A stretch of 22,103 nucleotides of DNA from Deltaproteobacteria bacterium (lineage in GTDB: Bacteria; Desulfobacterota; Desulfobacteria; Desulfobacterales; JAUVGT01): NCBI GenBank assembly GCA_030593645.1, contig JAUVGT010000022.1:1-22103 (forward strand), in the 5' to 3' direction. Both the position numbers and the translations under genes were made by a program. Below the pieces are notes generated by a model. It worked only from the letters and a program-made list of their open reading frames with translations. It was not told where the DNA came from and ran no database searches. Every line of letters begins with the position of its first letter. Positions within the stretch are counted from its first letter, which is position 1. Shown piece by piece: positions 1 through 7,093 of this stretch.

Positions 1-75
1 ATAGTCGAAAAAACCACTAAAAAGAAAGGTGTATTTGTTACATGCCTGAATAAGGAATGCGATTATACTGAGTAG
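1..75 (+). CDS. topA: C-terminal end of DNA topoisomerase I (partial)
   Basis: Frame 1 is open from the window edge to TAG at 73-75 and encodes 24 residues. The tail reads VEKTTKKKG followed by a Cys-x4-Cys pair (CLNKEC) and DYTE. A final VEKTTKKxG...C...C.Y.E element is typical, as I recall, of the last zinc-ribbon repeat of bacterial topoisomerase I, which relaxes negatively supercoiled DNA. Only the last half of one zinc ribbon is visible, so the identification rests on a short stretch. Other proteins ending in a zinc ribbon are possible. The gene body lies outside the window. Confidence 0.6.
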   Translation: MVEKTTKKKGVFVTCLNKECDYTE

Positions 76-130
76 TTGACTTTGCAATCATTTTATAGTT
101 GATGAGAGTTTTTTATTATTAAAAAAACAC

Positions 131-163
131 TTGACAAGTAATAGTGCTGCTGTTACTTACAAT
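131..163 (+). promoter_or_regulatory. Probable sigma70-type promoter of the ilv operon
   Basis: A perfect TTGACA lies at 131-136, upstream of the ilv leader peptide. The -10 element is ambiguous: TACTTA (154-159) has ideal 17-base spacing but a poor match, while TACAAT (158-163) matches five of six bases but lies 21 bases away. Either would start transcription near 165-172, just before the leader Shine-Dalgarno sequence. Its placement between topA and the leader peptide makes it the natural operon promoter. Confidence 0.5.
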
Positions 164-187
164 AGAAATATTAGGAATATTAACATT

Positions 188-289
188 ATGAATAACAACA
201 TCGTCATTATCAATCTTATTAGCCTTATTAGCCTCCTCGTGGTGGAGCTACTAATCTGCTGCGGGGTAAAGGGGTTGACGATGACGTAG
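188..289 (+). CDS. ilv operon leader peptide (attenuator peptide)
   Basis: ATG at 188 opens a 33-codon frame ending in TAG at 287-289, preceded by AGGA at 173-176. By my count 6 residues are Ile, 7 Leu and 4 Val, including an N-terminal IVII run, LISLISLLVV in the middle and an ELLI segment. This is the composition expected of a peptide whose translation senses charged branched-chain tRNAs. It lies between a TTGACA promoter element and a strong intrinsic terminator 17 bases before ilvD. The stop codon lies 26 bases before the terminator stem. The peptide itself probably has no function beyond ribosome positioning. Confidence 0.88.
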   Translation: MNNNIVIINLISLISLLVVELLICCGVKGLTMT

Positions 290-351
290 TACTTAAAGCA
301 TAGAAACACAAAAAACCGTTATCAGCCCCTGGCTGGTAACGGTTTTTTTTT
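199..351 (+). promoter_or_regulatory. Transcription attenuator of the ilv-leu operon (three alternative RNA stems)
   Basis: Three mutually exclusive pairings can be read. Stem 1:2 is CATCGTCA (199-206) with TGACGATG (276-283), 8 perfect pairs. Stem 2:3, the antiterminator, is AGGGGTTGA (270-278) with TCAGCCCCT (322-330), 9 pairs including one U-G. Stem 3:4, the terminator, is CCGTTATCAGCC (316-327) with GGCTGGTAACGG (331-342), followed by T9. Strand 2 lies inside the leader-peptide gene just before its stop. A ribosome stalled at the earlier Ile/Leu/Val codons would disrupt strand 1 and leave strand 2 free to block termination. A ribosome reaching the stop would cover strand 2 and allow termination. 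This matches the classical E. coli ilv, leu and thr attenuation scheme. Confidence 0.85.
311..351 (+). terminator. Intrinsic terminator within the ilv attenuator
   Basis: A 12-bp GC-containing stem (316-327 with 331-342, one T-G wobble, loop CCT) is preceded by an A-run and followed by nine T residues at 343-351. It is a strong canonical terminator placed just before the ilvD ribosome binding site (GAGGA, 355-359), so it must be conditionally bypassed for the operon to be expressed. Confidence 0.92.
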
Positions 352-368
352 GGCGAGGATTAACCTTC

Positions 369-2039
369 ATGAAAAGTGACAACGTTAAAAAAGGTATTGA
401 GAGAGCACCACATCGAAGTCTTTTTAAAGCGATCGGCTATACCGATTCTGAAATCAACAGACCTCTTATCGGTATTGCCAATTCAGCGAACCAGATTATT
501 CCCGGACATGTGCATCTTGACAGAATCGTGGACGCTGTCAAGGCGGGTATTTATATGGCTGGAGGCACACCCATAGAGTTTTCAACCATAGGTGTCTGTG
601 ACGGCATAGCCATGAATCATATCGGGATGAAATATTCCCTTGCCAGCCGTGAATTAATCGCCGACTCAGTTGAGGTCATGGCGGTTTCACACTCGTTTGA
701 TGCCATGGTCATGGTACCGAACTGTGATAAAATCGTTCCGGGCATGCTGATGGCCGCAGCCCGTTTGAACCTTCCCTCTTTGTTTATCAGCGGCGGTCCG
801 ATGCTGACCGGAGAAAATCCGTTAGATCCTGAAGGAGGTAAAATCGATCTCATTACTGTGTTTGAATCTGTTGGTTCGGTTCTTTCCGGAAAAATGACCG
901 AAGAAGAACTCACCCGTATTGAGGATGCGGCCTGTCCGACCTGCGGTTCATGCGCCGGCATGTTTACAGCCAATTCGATGAATTGTCTTACCGAAGCAAT
1001 TGGTATGGGTTTGCCCGGAAACGGTACAATCCCGGCAGTGATGTCCGCCCGCATACGTCTTGCCAAGAATGCGGGTATGCAAATCATGGAACTTTTTAAT
1101 AACCAGATAACACCCGACAAAATTATGACCGAAAAGGCTTTTCATAACGCTCTCGCAGTTGACATGGCCCTTGGATGATCAACCAATACAGTTCTTCACC
1201 TAACTGCCATCGCAAGAGAAGCCAATGTCAAAATCGATCTGAATCTTATTAACGAAATCAGCCGTAAGACACCCCACCTCTGTTCTTTAAGCCCTGCTGG
1301 AAAACATCATTTACAAGATCTTAATCGAGCCGGAGGTATCCGTGCTGTTTTAAAAGAACTCTCCGGCATAAACCTCATTGATAAAACAGCCATGACGGTT
1401 ACGGGCAAAACGGTTGGAGAAAATCTTGTGAATGTTCATACAATTGATCACGATATTCTAAGATCGGTTGATAACCCCTACCACTCAGAAGGCGGTCTGG
1501 CGGCACTTTTTGGTAATCTTGCACCGGAAGGCTGTGTGGTAAAGCAAACGGCTGTTTTAGATGAGATGCTGAGACACGAAGGACCTGCAAGGATCTTTGA
1601 ATCAGAAGAAGAAGCAACCGAAGCAATTGTACAGGGAAAGATTAACAAAGGTGATGTTTTGGTCATAAGATACGAAGGCCCCCAGGGCGGACCCGGCATG
1701 CGGGAGATGCTTACACCGACATCAGCCCTGGCCGGCATGAAACTTGATCCCCATGTGGCACTGATTACAGATGGCCGTTTTTCAGGGGGCACAAAAGGAG
1801 CTTCAATCGGCCATGTCTCCCCCGAAGCCATGCAGGGTGGACCGATTGCAGTAATCGAAGAAGGAGACATCATTCATATCGATATACCGGGAAAAACCAT
1901 AAATCTGCAGGTTCCGGAAAAGAACATCTCGGAAAGATTGAAGAAATGGTCCCAGCCTGAACCTCGTATTACCAAGGGATATATGGCACGTTATTCAAAA
2001 ATGGTATCATCAGCCGCTGAGGGAGCTGTAGTAAAATAA
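369..2039 (+). pseudogene. ilvD: Dihydroxy-acid dehydratase, frame interrupted by one in-frame TGA (pseudogene, sequence error or recoded)
   Basis: IlvD removes water from 2,3-dihydroxy-isovalerate and 2,3-dihydroxy-3-methylvalerate, giving the keto acids of Val and Ile. Start ATG 369 has GAGGA at 355-359. The frame runs 556 residues, the usual family length, but codon 270 (1176-1178) is TGA. Before it are PGHVHL (45-50), GVCDG with Cys77, PNCDK with Cys119 and CPTCGSCAGMFTANSM (189-204), which supply Fe-S and metal-site residues. After it the frame continues at once with STNTVLHLTAIARE, then KTPHLCSLSPAG and GRFSGGTKGASIGH, all expected for IlvD. The TGA sits where homologues have the second Gly of ALGGSTN. 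Without readthrough the products would be a 269-residue N-terminal piece (369-1178) and at best a C-terminal piece reinitiated downstream, for example at ATG 1392. Neither should be active. No frameshift or second stop is present. Confidence 0.9.
1176..1178 (+). other. In-frame TGA codon 270 of ilvD
   Basis: The local codons read GGA TGA TCA ACC, where most IlvD proteins encode Gly-Gly-Ser-Thr. One G-to-T change would convert GGA to TGA. From memory, some IlvD proteins with the PGH motif carry Cys here (GCSTN). If that holds, selenocysteine is formally possible. I looked for a bacterial SECIS hairpin in the 45 bases after the TGA and found only a weak TCTT/AAGA pairing with a 17-base loop. 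TGA also ends other genes here (ilvN and the kinase ending at 14701), so it is an ordinary stop in this genome. Confidence 0.95.
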
Positions 2040-2081
2040 AAACCAATGAATCAACTAATCATCAATGGAAAAGGATAAATC

Positions 2082-3767
2082 ATGAAATTAACGGGCTCAC
2101 AAATCATGATGGAAGTATTGAAAAGTGAAGGAGTTGACACGATCTTCGGGTTTCCCGGCGGGGCAGTGCTGGATATCTATGATGCCCTGGATAAAACAGA
2201 CATCAGACACATCCTGGTCAGGCATGAACAGGGTGCAGTGCATGCTGCAGACGGTTATGCACGTGCAAGCGGCAAGGTTGGAGTCTGTCTTGTAACCTCG
2301 GGTCCCGGGGCCACAAATACGGTAACCGGTATTGCGTCATCCTACATGGACTCAATTCCGGTGGTTGTCATTACCGGCCAAGTGCCCTCACACCTGATCG
2401 GCAATGACGCGTTCCAGGAAGTGGATATTGTCGGGATTACCCGACCCTGCACAAAACATAATTACCTGGTCAGCCGGATCGAAGACCTTGCGGTCATTCT
2501 AAAGGAAGCATTCCATCTGGCACGAACCGGGCGTCCCGGACCCGTTCTCGTGGATATACCAAAAGATCTTACAAGCGCCAGCATCGAGTTTGAATGTCCA
2601 AAAGATGTTCGCCTTAAATCCTATAATCCGAATTATAAACCAAACATGAGGCAATTAAAAAAGGTGGTTCAGCTGATTCAGGAAGCAAAACGGCCGATGA
2701 TTTTCTCCGGCGGCGGAGTAATACTTGCAAATGCTTCAAAAGAGCTGACGGAATTTACACATAAAACCCGTATGCCCTTGACGTCATCCCTGATGGGTCT
2801 TGGCGCCTTTCCAGGCACTGACCCATTATGGCTCGGTATGATCGGTATGCATGGTACCTACCGGGCAAATATGTCCACAAGCGAATGCGACCTCCTGATT
2901 TCAATCGGTGTCCGGTTTGATGACCGTGTCACAGGTAAGACAGACGCCTTTGCCGCACAGGCAAATATCGTGCATATTGATATCGACCCCACATCCATAC
3001 GAAAAAATATCCCTGTTTCCGTTCCCATTGTCGGGGACTGCAAAATCAGCCTGGAACAACTGAATAGACTGATTGATGAAATTGATTTGGGTGATCTTTC
3101 AAAACGCCGCGGGGAATGGCTGGACCTGATTGAACAATGGAAAAACACAAATCCCCTGGCCTATACTCAGGATGAAATAATTAAACCCCAGTACGTAGTG
3201 GAAAAGCTCTATGAACTGACTGGAGGAGAGGCTATTATCACTACCGAAGTCGGTCAGAATCAGATGTGGGCGGCCCAGTATTACCATTTCAATAAACCCA
3301 ACCACTTTATTACATCAGGCGGACTTGGCTGTATGGGTTTTGGCCTTCCAGCCGCTATTGGTGCCCAGGTCGCCTGCCCTGATAAAATGGTCGTTGATAT
3401 TGCCGGTGACGGGAGTATTCAAATGAACAGCCAGGAAATGGCAACTGCTGTCCAGTTCAACCTGCCGGTGAAGATTGTCATACTGAATAATGGTTATCTC
3501 GGTATGGTCAGGCAGTGGCAGGAGTTGTTTTATGAAAAACGCTACGCGTGCACCAGCATGGAGCATTGTCCTGATTTTGTAAAGCTGGCTGAAGCTTATG
3601 GTGCTATCGGCCTGCGTGCCGTTACACCAGAAGAAGTGAGTCCGGTACTCAAGGAAGGTTTATCCATACCCAAACCGGTCATAATGGATTTTACTGTTGC
3701 CAAGGAAGAGGGTGTTTATCCTATGGTTCCTGCGGGGGCGCCCATTACTGAAATGCTTCTGGTATAG
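2082..3767 (+). CDS. ilvB: Acetolactate synthase (AHAS), large catalytic subunit
   Basis: This ThDP-, Mg- and FAD-dependent enzyme condenses pyruvate with pyruvate or 2-oxobutyrate to give acetolactate or acetohydroxybutyrate, the first common step of Val/Leu/Ile synthesis. The 561 residues are normal for the family. Visible motifs are FGFPGGAVLD near 22-31, the catalytic Glu in VRHEQGA (Glu49), the central nucleotide-binding domain starting near MIFSGGGV, and the ThDP motif from GDGS at 442 to NN at 469-470, followed by GMVRQWQELFY. Start ATG 2082 has AAGGA at 2071-2075. The regulatory subunit ilvN follows 58 bases downstream, so the pair forms a classical AHAS holoenzyme, probably subject to valine feedback. 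Nothing looks damaged. Confidence 0.97.
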   Translation: MKLTGSQIMMEVLKSEGVDTIFGFPGGAVLDIYDALDKTDIRHILVRHEQGAVHAADGYARASGKVGVCLVTSGPGATNTVTGIASSYMDSIPVVVITGQVPSHLIGNDAFQEVDIVGITRPCTKHNYLVSRIEDLAVILKEAFHLARTGRPGPVLVDIPKDLTSASIEFECPKDVRLKSYNPNYKPNMRQLKKVVQLIQEAKRPMIFSGGGVILANASKELTEFTHKTRMPLTSSLMGLGAFPGTDPLWLGMIGMHGTYRANMSTSECDLLISIGVRFDDRVTGKTDAFAAQANIVHIDIDPTSIRKNIPVSVPIVGDCKISLEQLNRLIDEIDLGDLSKRRGEWLDLIEQWKNTNPLAYTQDEIIKPQYVVEKLYELTGGEAIITTEVGQNQMWAAQYYHFNKPNHFITSGGLGCMGFGLPAAIGAQVACPDKMVVDIAGDGSIQMNSQEMATAVQFNLPVKIVILNNGYLGMVRQWQELFYEKRYACTSMEHCPDFVKLAEAYGAIGLRAVTPEEVSPVLKEGLSIPKPVIMDFTVAKEEGVYPMVPAGAPITEMLLV

Positions 3768-3825
3768 CAATAACCCTGAAAATAGATTTAACAGGTTCAA
3801 ATAAATTAAAAAGGATTTTAAGAGA

Positions 3826-4314
3826 ATGGAGATGGAAAAACATATTTTTACCATGCTGGTTGATAATCAACCGGGTGTCTTGTCCCGTGTAGCTGGTTTG
3901 TTCAGTGGTAAAGGTTTTAACATCGAAAGCCTGGTAACAGCTGAAACAGACACCCCCTTGATATCAAGGATTACCATCGTCACAAAGGCCAACAAACCTG
4001 TCATCGAACAGATTGAAAAACAGCTCAATAAGCTTGTTAATGTGATAAAAATTCGTGATGTAACCGGTCCTGAAGCCGTAAAACGTGAAATGGCTTTAAT
4101 CTGTGTGAAAGCCCGGCCGGAGCACAGGGGTGAAATCCTGCGGATTGTTGATATTTTCAGGTGTAAAATCATTGATATCGGGCTTGAGCACTACATCATG
4201 GAAGTAACCGGTGATTCAGATAAAATCAACGCCCTGCTAAAATTATTAAGGCCAATGGGAATTAAAAAAATAGCCAGAACAGGAACCATGGCCCTGATCA
4301 GGGAACCAAATTGA
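3826..4314 (+). CDS. ilvN: Acetolactate synthase, small regulatory subunit
   Basis: The 162-residue protein has an N-terminal ACT domain (DNQPGVLSRVAGLFSGKGFNIESL, about residues 13-36) and a C-terminal small-subunit domain with RPEHRGEILRI and a late GTMAL element. This is the IlvH/IlvN layout. It binds the catalytic subunit IlvB, raises its activity and conveys feedback inhibition by branched-chain amino acids. ATG 3826 is preceded by AAGGA at 3811-3815; a second ATG at 3832 is also usable. It sits between ilvB and ilvC, as in many bacterial ilvBNC operons. The symbol ilvH would be equally acceptable. Confidence 0.96.
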   Translation: MEMEKHIFTMLVDNQPGVLSRVAGLFSGKGFNIESLVTAETDTPLISRITIVTKANKPVIEQIEKQLNKLVNVIKIRDVTGPEAVKREMALICVKARPEHRGEILRIVDIFRCKIIDIGLEHYIMEVTGDSDKINALLKLLRPMGIKKIARTGTMALIREPN

Positions 4315-4367
4315 AGTCATTAGAAACTGAATGCAAACACAATATATTAAAGAAAACGAGGTGAATC

Positions 4368-5420
4368 ATGGCAAAAATTGATTTTGGCGGTACAACTGAA
4401 GAAGTAATCACATCTGACGAATTTTCCATCGAAAAAGCGAGAGATGTGCTTAAAGATGAAACCATAGCAATATTAGGATACGGCGTTCAGGGACCCGGCC
4501 AGGCGCTCAACATGAAAGACAATGGCTTTCATGTGATTGTGGGCCAGCGGGATAACAGCCAATCCTGGGACAAAGCGATAGATGACGGGTTTGTACCCGG
4601 TGAAACTCTTTTTTCAATCGAAGAAGCTGCGAAACGGGGTACGGTCATCCAGTATCTCCTTTCAGATGCAGGGCAGGTAGTCAAGTGGCCGGATGTGAAA
4701 AAATGTCTGGATCCTGGCGATGCCCTCTATTTTTCACACGGATTTTCAATTGTATTTAATGACCAGACAGATATCGTTCCTCCTGATCATGTGGATGTCA
4801 TACTTGTCGCGCCAAAAGGTTCGGGTCGTACAGTTCGAACAAATTTTTTGGACGGCAGCGGTATCAACTCAAGTTTCGCCATACACCAGGATTATACAGG
4901 AAGGGCAAGAGAAAGAGTGCTCGCCCTTGGTATCGCGATCGGTTCAGGTTATCTTTTTCCCACAACTTTTAAAAATGAAGTAAACAGTGACCTTACGGGA
5001 GAACGTGGAGTATTGATGGGCTGTCTCGCAGGTGTCATGGAAGCACAATATAATCTTTTGAGAAAAAACGGGCACAGTCCCAGTGAATCATTCAATGAAA
5101 CGGTTGAAGAACTCACCCAGAGTTTGATTCGTTTGGTTGCCGAAAACGGTATGGATTGGATGTACGGCAACTGCAGCACAACCGCCCAGAGAGGAGCGCT
5201 TGACTGGGCACCGAAATTCAGAGATGCTGTGGCCCCTGTTTTTGAAGATCTTTATGAGAGCGTAATCTCCGGGAAGGAAACCAGGCGGGTTCTTGAAGCA
5301 AACAGCAGCCCTGATTATCGGGAAAAGCTGCAGGTTGAACTTGATGAAATAAAGCATTCCGAGATGTGGCAAACCGGAACCGCTGTCCGAAGCCTGAGAC
5401 CGGAAAACAGGAAAAAATAA
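4368..5420 (+). CDS. ilvC: Ketol-acid reductoisomerase, Bacteroidetes/fungal-type class I
   Basis: IlvC isomerises and reduces acetolactate and acetohydroxybutyrate to the dihydroxy acids used by IlvD, with NAD(P)H and Mg. The 350-residue sequence has the Rossmann motif GYGVQGPGQ (37-45), followed by VIVGQRD, the FSHGF and LVAPKGSGRTVR blocks, and the C-terminal helical domain with EVNSDLTGERG, GHSPSESFNETVEELTQS and NCSTTAQRGALDW. Start ATG 4368 has GAGGTG at 4358-4363. The N-terminus (KIDFGGTTEEV), GYGVQGPGQ and the end SPDYREKLQ...RSLRPEN resemble Bacteroides IlvC and yeast Ilv5. Most proteobacterial enzymes instead start MKVYYD and carry GYGSQGHA. This suggests a divergent lineage or lateral acquisition; the call itself is secure. 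Confidence 0.96.
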   Translation: MAKIDFGGTTEEVITSDEFSIEKARDVLKDETIAILGYGVQGPGQALNMKDNGFHVIVGQRDNSQSWDKAIDDGFVPGETLFSIEEAAKRGTVIQYLLSDAGQVVKWPDVKKCLDPGDALYFSHGFSIVFNDQTDIVPPDHVDVILVAPKGSGRTVRTNFLDGSGINSSFAIHQDYTGRARERVLALGIAIGSGYLFPTTFKNEVNSDLTGERGVLMGCLAGVMEAQYNLLRKNGHSPSESFNETVEELTQSLIRLVAENGMDWMYGNCSTTAQRGALDWAPKFRDAVAPVFEDLYESVISGKETRRVLEANSSPDYREKLQVELDEIKHSEMWQTGTAVRSLRPENRKK

Positions 5421-5425
5421 AAATC

Positions 5426-5454
5426 GACAGTCGCTGATTCATTTGTCGGCTGTC
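5426..5454 (+). repeat. Inverted repeat between ilvC and cimA
   Basis: GACAGTCG (5426-5433) pairs with CGGCTGTC (5447-5454), 8 pairs including one T-G, with a 13-base loop. No T-run follows, so it is unlikely to be a terminator. It lies just before the cimA Shine-Dalgarno sequence (AGGAGA) and could influence mRNA stability or cimA translation, or be incidental. Confidence 0.4.
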
Positions 5455-5472
5455 TCATTCCAGGAGAGAAAC

Positions 5473-7062
5473 ATGGAGTCAATCCTGCTATATGATACAA
5501 CACTCAGGGATGGTACCCAGGGTGAAAATATTAATTTTACTTCCGAAGAGAAAGTAAACATCGCTCAAAAACTGGATGATCTTGGTATTCATTATATTGA
5601 AGGCGGATGGCCCGGATCAAATCCCAGGGATAAGAAATTTTTTGAGCTCGCAAAAAGCATACAGTTAAAAACAGCTCGCCTGACCGCTTTTGGGTCAACA
5701 CGCAGACCGAACACATCAGTGGAAGAAGATGAAAATATTGCTGCCCTTGTTGAAAGTGAAACACCGGTTGTGACCGTATTCGGAAAAAGCTGGGACCTTC
5801 ATGTTGAGGAGGTCATGAATAATACCTTAAAGGAAAACCTTTGCATGATCCAGGAAAGTGTCGCTTACCTGAAATCAAAAAGAAGGGAAGTCATATACGA
5901 TGCTGAACACTTTTTTGATGGATATCTTGAAAACAGGGAGTATGCCATAAAAACCCTTTTTGCAGCCGTTGACGGCGGTGCCGATACACTTGTACTGTGT
6001 GATACCAACGGAGGTACCCTCCCCTTTGATATCGAGTCCATCACAAAGCATGTCAACAGTATTCTACGGGAAAAGTACGAAGAAGATAATATATCAAGTC
6101 CTTTAAGGATCGGTATCCATACCCACAATGATTGCGGAATGGCCGTGGCCAATTCAATTTCAGCTGTAAAAGCCGGTGCTTTAATGGTACAGGGCACCAT
6201 AAACGGTTATGGTGAAAGGTGTGGAAATGCGGATCTTACCTCAATCATTCCAGTACTCCATGCCAAGATGGATTATCACTGCATAACCGCCAGACAGCTT
6301 GAAAAATTGAGGCGGGTTTCAAGATTCATCAGCGAAACCGCAAACATGATACCCCAGAACAACAGGCCATTTGTTGGGAAAAGCGCTTTTGCCCACAAGG
6401 GAGGAATCCATGTAAGTGCCGTGATGAAAACACCAAAAGCTTACGAGCATATGAACCCCAAGATAGTTGGAAATATGCGAAGGGTTTTGGTTTCTGATCT
6501 TTCCGGCAAAAGCAATATTGAATATAAAGCAAAAGAATTGGGGGTCAACCTGGGTGCCAATGGCTATGACAGTAAAAAAATTGTTGAAAAAATAAAAAAT
6601 CTGGAACAGGAAGGCTACCAGTTCGATGTTGCGGACGGCTCCCTGAAAATCCTGATGCAAAAATTTACAGACCAGTACATACCTTCTTTTGAACTGGAAT
6701 CTTTCCGGATATCCATAGAAAAGGACAAGGAACAGCCGTGTTCGGCCCACGCGACCATTAAAATTTCCGTCGATGGGAAACAGGAAATAACTGCTGCGGA
6801 AGGTCATGGTCCTGTAAGCGCTCTTGATAACGCGCTTCGAAAAGCGTTAAATAAATTTTTTCCGGATCTTGATTCAATGGGCCTTGTGGACTTTAAAGTG
6901 CGTGTTATTGATGGCCGTGACGGTACGGCAGCAAAAGTCCGGGTGCTGATTGCCTCCCGTGATCAGGAACAGATTTGGAGTACTATCGGAGTATCAAATG
7001 ATATTATCGCAGCAAGCTGGCAGGCACTTGAAGAAAGCTTTCAATATAAGCTGTCAAAATAA
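5473..7062 (+). CDS. cimA: (R)-citramalate synthase
   Basis: CimA condenses pyruvate with acetyl-CoA to citramalate, the entry to threonine-independent isoleucine synthesis. The 529-residue protein belongs to the DRE-TIM metallolyase family. It has DTTLRDGTQGEN near residues 8-19, the metal-binding HTHND (His216 and His218), GTINGYGERCGN, and FAHKGGIHVSAV. A C-terminal LeuA-type dimerisation/allosteric domain follows. DTTLRDGTQ, the EGGWPGSNP motif and the length distinguish it from LeuA proper. The frame is open from a TTG at 5443, but ATG 5473 has AGGAGA at 5462-5467 and begins right at the conserved N-terminus, so I chose it. Co-location with ilvBNCD and leuA supports the assignment. Confidence 0.93.
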   Translation: MESILLYDTTLRDGTQGENINFTSEEKVNIAQKLDDLGIHYIEGGWPGSNPRDKKFFELAKSIQLKTARLTAFGSTRRPNTSVEEDENIAALVESETPVVTVFGKSWDLHVEEVMNNTLKENLCMIQESVAYLKSKRREVIYDAEHFFDGYLENREYAIKTLFAAVDGGADTLVLCDTNGGTLPFDIESITKHVNSILREKYEEDNISSPLRIGIHTHNDCGMAVANSISAVKAGALMVQGTINGYGERCGNADLTSIIPVLHAKMDYHCITARQLEKLRRVSRFISETANMIPQNNRPFVGKSAFAHKGGIHVSAVMKTPKAYEHMNPKIVGNMRRVLVSDLSGKSNIEYKAKELGVNLGANGYDSKKIVEKIKNLEQEGYQFDVADGSLKILMQKFTDQYIPSFELESFRISIEKDKEQPCSAHATIKISVDGKQEITAAEGHGPVSALDNALRKALNKFFPDLDSMGLVDFKVRVIDGRDGTAAKVRVLIASRDQEQIWSTIGVSNDIIAASWQALEESFQYKLSK

Positions 7063-7093
7063 ATGATAACCATCTATTTCAAAGGAGTATACC

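Noticed and set aside
1179..1230. Possible SECIS element just after the ilvD TGA
   Set aside because: Only a 4-bp TCTT/AAGA pairing with a 17-base loop could be drawn by eye. It lacks a compact apical loop with a leading G, so it is not reported as a feature.
1392..2039. Separate C-terminal gene starting at ATG 1392
   Set aside because: It is the in-frame continuation of ilvD; the Met lies inside conserved dehydratase sequence and no suitable ribosome binding site marks it as an independent gene.
5443..5472. TTG start giving a longer CimA
   Set aside because: The added ten residues overlap an inverted repeat and the Shine-Dalgarno sequence; ATG 5473 has AGGAGA at good spacing and matches the family N-terminus.
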